Position numbers and translations under genes: made by a program. Positions 9,688 to 20,447 of a stretch of DNA of 64,000 nt are shown in pieces. The notes below the pieces were generated by a model. The model saw only the letters and a program-made list of their open reading frames with translations, was not told the origin of the DNA and did no database searches. Positions within the stretch are counted from its first letter, which is position 1; the number at the start of each line of letters is the position of its first letter. This stretch comes from Terriglobia bacterium (GTDB lineage: Bacteria > Acidobacteriota > UBA6911): contig JAIQGI010000020.1 in assembly GCA_020072565.1 (NCBI GenBank), positions 124,001-188,000 on the forward strand, in the 5' to 3' direction.

Positions 9688-9727
9688 TCGAGGTTTGCGG
9701 TGAATCATCGAAAGAGGATCTGGGGTT

Positions 9728-11527
<1,800 letters not shown>

Positions 11528-11635
11528 TGGTTTGCGGTCCTGTCGGGTACCGATGGACATCCGTGAATCTCCACTAACGAAATTGCCGGCGCCGGCCGAT
11601 CAGTCCTGGAGAGAATTCCCCCCGAAGGAATAGTT

Positions 11636-12031
11636 ATGCGACCCACAATGAAAAGCATCCACATGCTACACAGCTCCGAGGGGAAGGGTGCGCTGGGCTG
11701 CCTTGTTTCCATCATCCTCCTCGGCGTCATGATCCTCATCGGGGTGCGGGCTGGCCCGCCCTATTTTGCTTACAAGAGCCTGTCCGGAGACGTCAGCACG
11801 GAAGTCACCCGTGCCGGCGCTCATTTCTTCTCGGACGAGGTCCTGGCGCAAAACATCCTGGATGTGGCGAAAAAAAACGAGATCCGCCTCAAGCGGGAGG
11901 ATATCAAGATCGAGCGCCTTGCCGGGCAGGTGCAGGTCCAAATCCATTACCAGGTGCCGTTGGATTTGATCGTCCTCCAGCGCACGATCGACTTCAACAT
12001 CAAGGCCTCGAGCTTCGTAGGAACGCTGTAG
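11636..12031 (+). CDS. Small single-pass membrane protein, DUF4845-like
   Basis: 131 residues with a short N-terminal tail, one membrane helix (LGCLVSIILLGVMILIGVRA, about residues 20-40) and an extracytoplasmic domain of ~85 residues. That domain ends in alternating beta-like stretches (VQVQIHYQVPLDLIVLQRTI). GAAGGAA precedes the ATG. The size, topology and position after lepA resemble DUF4845 proteins. The function is unknown. Confidence 0.7.
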   Translation: MRPTMKSIHMLHSSEGKGALGCLVSIILLGVMILIGVRAGPPYFAYKSLSGDVSTEVTRAGAHFFSDEVLAQNILDVAKKNEIRLKREDIKIERLAGQVQVQIHYQVPLDLIVLQRTIDFNIKASSFVGTL

Positions 12032-12263
12032 TCACGCTCCAGCGGAAGACTGCCGAGCCTCCAGGATTCAGCGGCGACAAAAAGCCCGTCAAGGACAACG
12101 ATTCCGGGAGCCTTCGCGCCCCAGTGGCTTGTCGATCGCTGAGCTCGGGCTGATCTGATTCACATACTGTCGCCGGACATCGGCATTGGCTTGCGCCAAA
12201 AATCAGGAAAGCCTAAGATATGCTTAAATGTTTGCACACCGAGGCAGGCATACAGGGAGCAGG

Positions 12264-13061
12264 ATGAGCCCTCCAGGGCTTCGCCCATGGGCGAGCCGTA
12301 TTGCCATGACCGCCCTCGTGTCGATCCTGCTGTGCACGGCTGCGGGCTGCAGACCTGCGACAGTGCGGGTTCCAGTCGCACCCGAGGACCTGGCACGGGC
12401 AAACACGGTGGCGACAGAAGGCGATATCGCATTCGCGCGCAAGGATTACTATGCTGCTCTGATCAAATACCTGGAAGCAGGGCGGCTCAATCCGAACAGC
12501 GAGTACGTCCAGAACAAGCTCGGGATTACCTATTCCCGGCTCCGTTTCTACCCGGAGGCGATCTCGGCCTTTAATCGCTCCATCGCGCTCGATCCGAAGT
12601 ATTCCTTCTCATACAACAACCTGGGTTCTGTCTACTTCGCCGACAACAATAAGAAAAAGGCGGAGGCGTACTTCCGCAAAGCTATCGGCTTGAAAAACGA
12701 TGAGGCGTCATTTCACATCAACCTGGGAACCCTCCTCTTCGAGAAAGGGAAATATGAAAAGGGCTTGCAGGAGTTGAGGAAGGGACTCAGCCTCGACCCC
12801 GATATTATGAAGAGATCCGTCGGCGACGGCCTGGTGGCCGCGGTTGCACAGAAAAGCAGCGCGGAAAAGAATTACTTCATGGCGCGCTTCTATGCCTCCA
12901 TGGGCAACGCTGAGCGTGCGGTGGAGAACCTGCAGCAGGCCCTAACCAACGGATTTACAAACCTGGAAGCTCTCCGCACGGAGAAGGACTTCGATCCCAT
13001 CAGGCAGGATGAGAAGTTCATCGCCTTCATGAAATACGCCGCCCAACTGATAAAGTCCTGA
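12264..13061 (+). CDS. TPR-repeat lipoprotein
   Basis: 265 residues. A signal peptide ends in a lipobox (LLCTAAGC), so the mature protein is probably lipid-anchored in the envelope. At least three TPR units follow (for example YYAALIKYLEAGRLNPNSEY, then FYPEAISAFNRSIALDPKYS). A non-TPR tail of ~90 residues carries a YFMARFYASMGNAERAVENL helix and ends KFIAFMKYAAQL. I chose the ATG at 12264 because it has GGGAGCAGG upstream and starts the signal peptide; an ATG at 12228 lacks both. TPR lipoproteins are scaffolds for envelope complexes. The partner is not evident from the neighbours. Confidence 0.82.
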   Translation: MSPPGLRPWASRIAMTALVSILLCTAAGCRPATVRVPVAPEDLARANTVATEGDIAFARKDYYAALIKYLEAGRLNPNSEYVQNKLGITYSRLRFYPEAISAFNRSIALDPKYSFSYNNLGSVYFADNNKKKAEAYFRKAIGLKNDEASFHINLGTLLFEKGKYEKGLQELRKGLSLDPDIMKRSVGDGLVAAVAQKSSAEKNYFMARFYASMGNAERAVENLQQALTNGFTNLEALRTEKDFDPIRQDEKFIAFMKYAAQLIKS

Positions 13062-13134
13062 GCAGAGCCCGCAAAACTCACGAAACACACGAGAGTCTTT
13101 TCGTGGGTTCCCACATATTTCATGGTTATCGTTT

Positions 13135-13164
13135 TTGCCAGCGAGTGCCGGGCGGTCTTATAAT
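13135..13164 (+). promoter_or_regulatory. Sigma-70-type promoter for the GAF histidine kinase
   Basis: TTGCCA (13135-13140) and TATAAT (13159-13164) are separated by 18 bases. Transcription would start near 13171, about 13 bases before the kinase ATG. Confidence 0.6.
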
Positions 13165-13183
13165 TCTTGCGGCATGAGAGGCT

Positions 13184-14440
13184 ATGGTGCAAATACATAA
13201 GATCCCGGCAGGATTCCGGCGGCAGAGGGCCATCAGCCGGCAGGCCGTGCAGGACTTCAATCGCTCCCTGCTCCTCATCGTCGATCCGGAATCACTCCAG
13301 GCCAGCATCGGAGCGCGGCTGACCGAGCTGTTCGCATGTGATCGGATTCTGATCTTGCAGCTCGATCCCGAGAGAGGCACATTCAAGCCCACCTTCAGCC
13401 TCGGTTTCGACTTGAACGTCTTGGGCAATTCTCCTCTGCGCCGGCACGGGCGTCTGGCCAAATGGCTTCTCGTCAACGAGACTTGCCTTATCGTGCCCCG
13501 AACATCCGGGGTGGACGAATACCTGAGCGAAGCAGAGCAGGAGATGCTCGGCCGGTTGCAGATCCGTTTTTGCGTCCCCTTGATTTCGCTGAATCGTCTT
13601 ACCGGCATCATCATGCTGGGATCGGAGAAAGCCGGGTGGGATTTGTCCCCCCACGACCTCGAGCTGCTCCAGCTGCTGGCGGGCCAGGCCAGCCTGGCGT
13701 TCGAGAATGCATACCTGTATCACGAGCAGCGCGAGCGCCTGCGGCGCATTTACCGGGCCGAGCGCCTTGCCGCGGCCGGCCAGCTCGCCGCGGGCGTCGC
13801 ACATGAAATCCGCAATCCGCTCACCGCGATCCGGTCCACAATCCAATACGCCGTGCACGAATACGAGGAGTCCAATCCAAAGCGAGCGCTGTTGCAGGAG
13901 TTGCTGACCGAAGTAGATCGCATTGATCGCACTGTCAATGGTCTGCTCAGCCTGACCCGTCTTGGTGAGATCGTACCGGAGCCGGTCGACATCGGGGATG
14001 TGCTCGCCCGGTCGCTCACCCTGGTCAGTGCCCAGGCTCAGCGCCAGGGGGTCGAAGTGAAGCTCGCGGAAACGGCTCACCGTTTCCAGATCATGGGGGA
14101 CATCGGACAACTCAAGCAGGTCTTTCTCAATCTCCTGCTGAACGCCCTTCAGGCCATGCCCGACGGAGGCCGTCTCCAGACAACCGTCGAGGAATGGCAG
14201 GCCGGAATGACTCCGGTCGCCGGCCGCTGGGTCCAGATCAGAATCAGCGACTCCGGAACAGGAATTCCGTCTGAACACCTGGACAAGGTCTTCGATCCAT
14301 TTTTCACCACCAAACGGGAGGGGACGGGCTTAGGTTTATCCGTCTGCCACGGGATCGTTCATCGGCATGAGGGAGAGATAGACCTCGCCAGCGAGGTCGG
14401 CAAAGGAACGATAGTAACGCTGCGCTTCCCGCTGCTATGA
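13184..14440 (+). CDS. Cytosolic GAF-domain sensor histidine kinase (NtrB-like)
   Basis: 418 residues without membrane segments. A GAF-like sensor domain occupies ~25-185 (LTELFACDRILILQLDPERG ... IRFCVPLISLNRLTGIIMLG). A HisKA domain follows with phospho-accepting His 207 in GVAHEIRNPL, then an ATPase domain with NLLLNALQAMP, DSGTGIP and GTGLGLSVCHGI. It would phosphorylate the response regulator encoded 51 bases downstream. The ligand of the GAF domain is unknown. The pair faces the 3' end of a sigma-54-promoter-bearing ABC operon, its most likely target. Confidence 0.9.
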   Translation: MVQIHKIPAGFRRQRAISRQAVQDFNRSLLLIVDPESLQASIGARLTELFACDRILILQLDPERGTFKPTFSLGFDLNVLGNSPLRRHGRLAKWLLVNETCLIVPRTSGVDEYLSEAEQEMLGRLQIRFCVPLISLNRLTGIIMLGSEKAGWDLSPHDLELLQLLAGQASLAFENAYLYHEQRERLRRIYRAERLAAAGQLAAGVAHEIRNPLTAIRSTIQYAVHEYEESNPKRALLQELLTEVDRIDRTVNGLLSLTRLGEIVPEPVDIGDVLARSLTLVSAQAQRQGVEVKLAETAHRFQIMGDIGQLKQVFLNLLLNALQAMPDGGRLQTTVEEWQAGMTPVAGRWVQIRISDSGTGIPSEHLDKVFDPFFTTKREGTGLGLSVCHGIVHRHEGEIDLASEVGKGTIVTLRFPLL

Positions 14441-14491
14441 TGTCGAGTTCCACAACTTCCGAGTTCGCATATCTGATGTCGGAGGTCTGAA

Positions 14492-15895
14492 GTGAGTCGC
14501 ATTCTGATTGTCGATGACGAAAAACAGATTCGCCGCATCCTGTCGGTCCTGCTCGCGGAGGGCGGGCACGCGGTCCTGGAAGCAGAAACCGGCGAGGAAG
14601 CATTGACGCTACAGCCGGAGTTTCAGCCCAATATCATTCTGCTCGACATCAGCCTGCCGGGCATGGGGGGCATGGAGGTTCTGCAGAAACTGCTGGAGCG
14701 GGCGCCGCAAGCGGACTGCATTATGATGACCGCCTTTGGCACGATCCGCTCGGCGGTCGAAGCCATGCGGCTCGGCGCCTTCGACTACCTGGCCAAGCCT
14801 TTCGACAATGACGAACTTCTCCTGATCATCGACCGCGCCTTGCGTATGCGCAGCATGAATGCGGAACTCGAAGACCTGCGGACGGAGCTGGAGGCGCGCT
14901 ACGGCTTCAACGAGATCGTCGGGATCAGTCCCCCGATGCGGGAAGTCTTCCGAATCATGGCGAAAGTCGCGGGCGTCGATGCTACGGTTCTGATCGCCGG
15001 CGAGTCGGGAACCGGCAAGGAGCTGGTCGCGCGCGCGCTTCACCGCCGCAGCCGACGAGCCGCCGCTCCGTTTGTCGCCGTGAATTGCAGCGCGATCCCT
15101 CAGGATCTGATCGAGGCCGAGTTTTTCGGGCACCGGAAGGGCGCCTTTACCGGAGCGCGCGAAAGCAGGGAGGGAAGATTCGAGCTGGCTGCCGGCGGCT
15201 CACTCTTTCTCGACGAAGTGGGGGATCTGTCTCTCGAGGCTCAGGCGAAGTTGCTGCGTGCTCTGCAGGAACACGAAGTGACGCCCGTGGGCGGGCGCGA
15301 ACCGGTCCCAGTCGATGTGAGGGTCATCGCGGCCACCAACAAGGACCTGGAACGGGCCGTCCGCAAGGGGGAGTTCCGCGAAGACCTTTTTTGGCGCATC
15401 AACGTCGTCAACATCAAGCTCCCCCCTTTGCGGGATCGGATCGAAGATCTGCCCCTGTTGGTCGACCACCTGCTTGACCGCTTCCAGTCGGAGCTGAAGC
15501 TTGCGGTCAAATCGGTCAGCCCGGCAGCACGCCAGCTGCTATTGCACTACGACTGGCCCGGAAATGTGCGGGAGCTGGAGAATACTCTGTGCCGGTCCAT
15601 GATCCTTTGCGATAGCCACACTCTGATGCCGTCCGACCTTCCACCCCGTATCCGAGGTGAAATGCGTGGCAGAGAGCTCTCCCACGGTGTGGAATACGAT
15701 ACGATCAAGCTCGCCGACGCCGTCAAGGAAGCCACAGAGCGCCTCGAGAAAATGCTGATCATTTCCCGTCTTGCCCAACACCATGACAACCGGACCGCTA
15801 CGGCCGAAAGCCTGGGCATCAGCCGCAAGACCCTCTTCAACAAAATGCGCGACTACCACATGGACGTTACCGGGGTAGGACCAGGACAAATTTAA
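14492..15895 (+). CDS. Sigma-54-dependent response regulator (NtrC family)
   Basis: 467 residues. The receiver domain spans 1-120 with phospho-acceptor Asp 52 in LLDISLPG. The AAA+ domain spans ~143-380 with GESGTGKE, the sigma-54-contacting GAFTGA loop, LFLDEVGDL and an R-finger region. A Fis-type helix-turn-helix lies near the C-terminus (TAESLGISRKTLFNKM). The start is GTG with a strong GGAGG upstream. It is partnered with the preceding GAF kinase. Because GAFTGA is intact it should activate sigma-54 promoters; the closest perfect consensus is at 24.33 kb, in front of the ABC operon. Confidence 0.94.
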   Translation: MSRILIVDDEKQIRRILSVLLAEGGHAVLEAETGEEALTLQPEFQPNIILLDISLPGMGGMEVLQKLLERAPQADCIMMTAFGTIRSAVEAMRLGAFDYLAKPFDNDELLLIIDRALRMRSMNAELEDLRTELEARYGFNEIVGISPPMREVFRIMAKVAGVDATVLIAGESGTGKELVARALHRRSRRAAAPFVAVNCSAIPQDLIEAEFFGHRKGAFTGARESREGRFELAAGGSLFLDEVGDLSLEAQAKLLRALQEHEVTPVGGREPVPVDVRVIAATNKDLERAVRKGEFREDLFWRINVVNIKLPPLRDRIEDLPLLVDHLLDRFQSELKLAVKSVSPAARQLLLHYDWPGNVRELENTLCRSMILCDSHTLMPSDLPPRIRGEMRGRELSHGVEYDTIKLADAVKEATERLEKMLIISRLAQHHDNRTATAESLGISRKTLFNKMRDYHMDVTGVGPGQI

Positions 15896-16041
15896 TGTCT
15901 TCTATAGGTTAACGGAAACATAAGAGCCGAAAACGGCCCCAATCCCAATTGGGCTGCAACCCCTCTTCCGCATATCTGCTGCAGGTATTTAACTTACGTG
16001 GGTCCGAGGGGCTTGCCTGGGTCCGACACCGAGGGGAGGGG

Positions 16042-17448
16042 TCAGCGGACGTCGTAGCGCAGGAACGAGACGAAGGCGGCAGTGAACAGGATGAGGTTGA
16101 TCAAGGTCAGAATCGCAGCGTTCTGGAGCAGGGGGGCGGCCATTTCGGATGCCGGCGCCGGCCGGTCTTCGAATTTGGGGATGGAGGCAAAATCCACCTG
16201 CATGCCGCCCAAGACACGATCAGTAGCCTGGTCGCGTTTCAACGGATATGTCTTGTCCAAGGGAAACTTGCTGTCGAGGTAGCTCGCCAGCTCTATCTGA
16301 TAGCGCCGCGCCGATTTCAAAAAGTTCTCGTAATGGGGAATTCCGGACTCAACCGTTCTTTCCAAAGTCTCTGTCAGGAGAGCTGCCGGCGAGAATGCCG
16401 CAATCTTCAGCCCCAGCTTGATCTGGGATATCTTGCTGTCCTGATAAGCCTGGAAAACCCGGCCCCATGCCTGATCGGCTTCGAATGCCCGCAGCAAGGG
16501 TTCGCCGGGAGACCACCTGCCGCTCATGATCCAATTATCCGGATGAGGATGGCGCTGGTTGTAGTTTTCAACCGCCTCGCCCCAGGCGCGCTGTGCCTCT
16601 TCCTGGACTCGATCCTCTGTGGGCAGGCGCACGAATCCCCGCGCAGTCAGATTCCCGCCAGCCGGAATGACGATTACCAGGAATACCCATATCAGGAGCC
16701 CCGAAACCAAGCTGATGACCGGCGTCTTGCTGCGCGCCGAGAGGAACAGCCCAAGCAGCACAAAAAGAGAAATGTAGATCACGCTCAACACGAAACTGAT
16801 CGTCAGCCTCCATACGAAGCCCGCTTCGAACTGGACGGAGCCTCCAAGACCGAGGATGAGCATGTCCAACAGAATCCCTGCCATGAGTGGAATAATGAGC
16901 ACGATCGCAGCACTAAAATATTTCCCAAGCAGGATGGTTGCGCGCGACACCGGTTGAGACATCATCAGGCGCAAGGTACCTCGTTGTTTCTCGCCATTAA
17001 TACCGTCATAGACCAGCACGATCGCTGCAAAGCTCAGAAGCACAGTCACGATAAAGGCCCAGTCCAGGTTGTCAAACCGCCATAGAAGCGGATTGCCGCG
17101 CAGATTGAACTCGGGAGCCCTGAGCCGGAATGCGTTGACTTGAAAAACGTTCGGCAGATCTTTGTCGTGGCCCTCGGCAACGAAGCCCAGCGGATTCGGA
17201 CGCCGATAGATGAGCTGGTCGCTAAAGCTGAATGCCTGGAACAAGGGGAAGCCGGATGAGGCTCTCCGCGCCAGCGCCGCCAGATTCAGGCTTACATCCC
17301 GGCTGTAATCTGCGAGCTTCTGCTTGTTTCCCGCCTGAAACAGGAGGGCATTTGCGACCATCAGGAGAAGGACCAGCAGAAAGGACAACATCAACCTCAG
17401 ACTCAGGAGCTGATCCCGCATTTCCTTTATGATGATTTCCCGGAGCAT
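16042..17448 (-). CDS. ABC-2 type transporter permease (copy 1 of 4)
   Basis: 468 residues. There is one membrane helix at ~15-37, then an extracytoplasmic domain, then five helices between ~130 and 260 (including FIVTVLLSFAAIVLVYDGI and the EKQRGTLRLMMSQPVSR coupling region), a second soluble domain, and a final helix ending FLRYDVR. The family is ABC-2 permeases of the type with large loops (DUF3526-like). It is the last gene of the operon, starting 13 bases after the stop of copy 2. The four copies share the architecture and a C-terminal (R/K)-(Y/T)-D-V-R motif, so they arose by duplication. Confidence 0.88.
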   Translation of the reverse strand: MLREIIIKEMRDQLLSLRLMLSFLLVLLLMVANALLFQAGNKQKLADYSRDVSLNLAALARRASSGFPLFQAFSFSDQLIYRRPNPLGFVAEGHDKDLPNVFQVNAFRLRAPEFNLRGNPLLWRFDNLDWAFIVTVLLSFAAIVLVYDGINGEKQRGTLRLMMSQPVSRATILLGKYFSAAIVLIIPLMAGILLDMLILGLGGSVQFEAGFVWRLTISFVLSVIYISLFVLLGLFLSARSKTPVISLVSGLLIWVFLVIVIPAGGNLTARGFVRLPTEDRVQEEAQRAWGEAVENYNQRHPHPDNWIMSGRWSPGEPLLRAFEADQAWGRVFQAYQDSKISQIKLGLKIAAFSPAALLTETLERTVESGIPHYENFLKSARRYQIELASYLDSKFPLDKTYPLKRDQATDRVLGGMQVDFASIPKFEDRPAPASEMAAPLLQNAAILTLINLILFTAAFVSFLRYDVR

Positions 17449-17461
17449 CGCGATCGCACCT

Positions 17462-19018
17462 CTAATATGGCCTCACGTCCGTCCTCAACATGCCCACGTG
17501 GGCAGCGAGAAAGAGAACAAGGTTGAGAAACAACAGAATTCCTGCCTCGGGGAGTGCGGATCTGACGCGCGCTGCAAAAGCATCGGGCGCAGAATCCCAG
17601 CCGGGCATGTCATACAGGTTCAGAGGCGCTACCGCGTCCCACCCAGGCCCTATCATGTTATCAACTGCACGTTGCCCACGGCTGGCCTTCATGATGTCCA
17701 GGTCCTGGGTCGTAGGAAGCTTCTCGACATCGATGCGCGTGAAATAGGCGGAGGAGTACAGACCGCCTTTGTCTTGCACGTACTGGATCAGGTCCCGGCG
17801 ATAGCGCCTGGTCTGGTCCAGAAAGCGCAGGAAGCTTCCCGAATCCGTGCCGGCGAGGATGGATGCGGCGTGGTAATAAATCCAGGCCGGGGATAGGCGG
17901 CCCATGGCCCCCGCCAGTGCCGCCTGGGAAGCCAAGGCGAGCTCGTAGTTGCGGTACAGGCTATAAGTCTTCTCAGCATATTCCATGTCGAGCCGCAGGC
18001 AGTACTTCAGACCCTCGAGTTCCCAAAGCATCACCTCTCTGGGCGCGTAGTAAATCCTGATCGGGTAGGGAACGTCACCCGTAAAAACGCTCCTATCCTT
18101 GATAAATTCCCATCGATGGATGGGTCTCGGGTGCTGCTCTGAATATGCCTGGAGCCGGTTCCACAGCTCCGTTTGAAGGTTTCGAGCGTTCGCGTCCACA
18201 ACAGACTTAGCCTCGATGGGCCGGAGATTGGAAGCGAGATGAGCCGAGACATGGGGAAGCAATATGACAGAGATGACCCAAAAGAAGAGAACGATCACCA
18301 GGGAAGTGGCAGACTTCCTGGTCATAATCGAAATAAACATCCCTGCGAGGAAAAGCACCGAGATGTACAGGATCGACAACAAAATGATCAAACCCAGGAG
18401 AGCCCAATCGTGCGCCGAGAGTGAAACTGAACGCGAGTTTCTCAGTATCAGAACCGCAAGCCCCATTCCCATGAGAAACACAGGAAGAATCGTCAGCATC
18501 CCGCCGAGATACTGCCCCGCCAGGATACTGTTCCGGGGCACCGGATTGGCAAGAGTCTGAGCCAGAGTTCCTTGCTCCCGCTCTCCGGAAACGACGTCGT
18601 AGGCAAAGAGCAGGAGAAGCAAGCCGAGCACGATTTGCACAATCGCAACCAGATCGAGGGAATCCAGGGCAGCCATGAGAGGATTCTTCTCCGTCTGCCC
18701 CACGCTGATGGTCGGTATGCTGGTATAGGAAACATCCACGGATCCGGCAAACCGCTTGTCAAAGCCTTCGCAGAGGGGACTGAGCGGAGAGGGTCGGCGG
18801 TCAATCGTCACCAGTAATTCGGAGTAGACCTTTGCCTGCTGGAGTTGCGTCGTGTGCAGGCTGGTCCCCGAATTGAACGCCGCCAGCCGCCCCTCATAGT
18901 CGCGGGTCAGGATCACAGCGCTCAGCGAAAAAAGCAGCTGGCAAAGGACAAAGCCCACTACAAACTTATATGTGAGGATACCGGTAAGCACCTGTTTGCG
19001 CGCAATCGTCCAGATCAT
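17462..19018 (-). CDS. ABC-2 type transporter permease (copy 2 of 4)
   Basis: 518 residues from the ATG at 19018. This start gives an N-terminus (MIWTIARKQVLTG) that parallels copy 3 (MIWVIALKEIREN); earlier starts would overlap the upstream gene's end. The first helix lies at ~15-35. The membrane core contains FAYDVVSGEREQGTLAQTLA, the loop likely to contact the ATPase. The second soluble loop (~270-470) is the longest of the four. The last helix precedes GMLRTDVRPY, a diverged form of the shared C-terminal motif. It is most different from the other copies in its loops, which suggests a distinct contact or substrate role. Confidence 0.87.
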   Translation of the reverse strand: MIWTIARKQVLTGILTYKFVVGFVLCQLLFSLSAVILTRDYEGRLAAFNSGTSLHTTQLQQAKVYSELLVTIDRRPSPLSPLCEGFDKRFAGSVDVSYTSIPTISVGQTEKNPLMAALDSLDLVAIVQIVLGLLLLLFAYDVVSGEREQGTLAQTLANPVPRNSILAGQYLGGMLTILPVFLMGMGLAVLILRNSRSVSLSAHDWALLGLIILLSILYISVLFLAGMFISIMTRKSATSLVIVLFFWVISVILLPHVSAHLASNLRPIEAKSVVDANARNLQTELWNRLQAYSEQHPRPIHRWEFIKDRSVFTGDVPYPIRIYYAPREVMLWELEGLKYCLRLDMEYAEKTYSLYRNYELALASQAALAGAMGRLSPAWIYYHAASILAGTDSGSFLRFLDQTRRYRRDLIQYVQDKGGLYSSAYFTRIDVEKLPTTQDLDIMKASRGQRAVDNMIGPGWDAVAPLNLYDMPGWDSAPDAFAARVRSALPEAGILLFLNLVLFLAAHVGMLRTDVRPY

Positions 19019-19080
19019 GAAGATCCCCATCTGCTCGAAATTGTCGATCCAATTCCTGCCGGCATCAGCAGCCTCGCCTC

Positions 19081-20442
19081 CTAGCGCACGTCGTAGCGGG
19101 CAAGAGCGGTATAGGTCAGGATCGCCGCAAGCAGGAACCACAGGAGCAGTATGGCGAGGTCGCTTCCCTGCATGCTGCTGCCGGCCGCTACCCGGGGCAG
19201 CCTGAACTCGGGAAGCTGGGCGGTGCTGATGGGGCCGTTCATCCCCATCGAGACGCTGCCGTTAGGGTAGACATCGCGATAGAACCTGCTGAAGAGCTCC
19301 TGGTGCAGGGTCACACGATAGCGGTCTGCTTCCGCCACGAACTGATCCTCCGCCCGGATGCCGGTGCCGGCCATCTCGGTGGTAAAACTGGCGAATGCGC
19401 CTGCCGGCGACAGCCGCGCCAGCCAGAGACCCAGGCGTCGTTGTTCCGCTTTGCGGCGGCGATAATCTTCTTCGATGCCCTGGATGGTTCTTGTTGTGCG
19501 CTCCTCATAGGGAGCGGCAATCTGATCGCGTTCCTTCTGCCAATTCGGCCCGGCAACCCTTTTCCCGTCCTTGTCCACGACCGACGACTTTTCCGCCGCT
19601 TCCTGCAGCGCGCGCCCTTTTTCCAGCTCGAGGCTGTTCTCCGCGCTCACCTTCTGCGAGGCGGTCCTGGGCAGCACCATGACGGCGGCGAGCCAGAAGG
19701 CCAGCGACAACACGAGCGCCGCATAGGTCGAGGCCACGATCGAGGAGACCAGCAAGCCCAGGACGAAAAATACCGCAATGAAGAGCAGCGACGATGCCAG
19801 AATCAATCCGGTCCGGGCGATAAAATCCGCGCCGAAAACGTCGAGTCCTGCGACCGCCAGCACCGCCACCCCCACCAAAAAGGCGAGAATCAGCGGGATT
19901 GCCAGCGTGAGATAACCTCCGAGAAGCTTGCCCGTAGCCAGGGCGGCGCGGCCGAGCGGGTTCGCCAGGATGGTACGCAGTGTCCCGTTTTCTTTTTCGC
20001 GCGTGATGGCATCGAAGGAGAGAAGAACGGCAAACAAGCTGAAAATGAACTGCACCACGAAAAGGTAGTCCATGCTGCCGAACAGAACGGACGAGGACTG
20101 CACGTCGAGCGGCGCCCCGTATTCCACGCTGCTCTTTCCCACCACCAGGTGGCGCGGATGAGTCTCTTCGAAGCCGGCGCTGAAAACGGAGGCTGGAGAG
20201 GGAGGCCAGTAGACATCGACCGTAAAGTTGGGGGTGGTAAAGATCTGCGTCGCGCGCAGCTTGCGCAGGTAGTCGTTGTTGTTCTTCACGATCTGCTGCT
20301 GATCATTCAACCGCGTAAGATACGCGCGATAGTTGGTGTACAAAGAGGAAGGGATGAAAATTACCGCCAGCAGCAGCAGGAGCATGAAGCGCAGGCTGAG
20401 AATGTTCTCCCTGATCTCTTTCAGTGCAATCACCCAGATCAT
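19081..20442 (-). CDS. ABC-2 type transporter permease (copy 3 of 4)
   Basis: 453 residues from the ATG at 20442. I prefer this ATG to the GTG at 20451 because GAGGTGA, which overlaps the stop codon of copy 4, lies six bases before it; translation is thus coupled to the preceding gene. There is an N-terminal helix (MLLLLLAVIFIPSSLYTNYR), the core with FDAITREKENGTLRTILANP, four further helices, a charged loop (AEKSSVVDKDGKRVAGPNWQ) and a final helix ending ALARYDVR. It probably pairs with copy 4, which has the closest loop layout. Confidence 0.88.
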   Translation of the reverse strand: MIWVIALKEIRENILSLRFMLLLLLAVIFIPSSLYTNYRAYLTRLNDQQQIVKNNNDYLRKLRATQIFTTPNFTVDVYWPPSPASVFSAGFEETHPRHLVVGKSSVEYGAPLDVQSSSVLFGSMDYLFVVQFIFSLFAVLLSFDAITREKENGTLRTILANPLGRAALATGKLLGGYLTLAIPLILAFLVGVAVLAVAGLDVFGADFIARTGLILASSLLFIAVFFVLGLLVSSIVASTYAALVLSLAFWLAAVMVLPRTASQKVSAENSLELEKGRALQEAAEKSSVVDKDGKRVAGPNWQKERDQIAAPYEERTTRTIQGIEEDYRRRKAEQRRLGLWLARLSPAGAFASFTTEMAGTGIRAEDQFVAEADRYRVTLHQELFSRFYRDVYPNGSVSMGMNGPISTAQLPEFRLPRVAAGSSMQGSDLAILLLWFLLAAILTYTALARYDVR

Positions 20443-20447
20443 TGCAA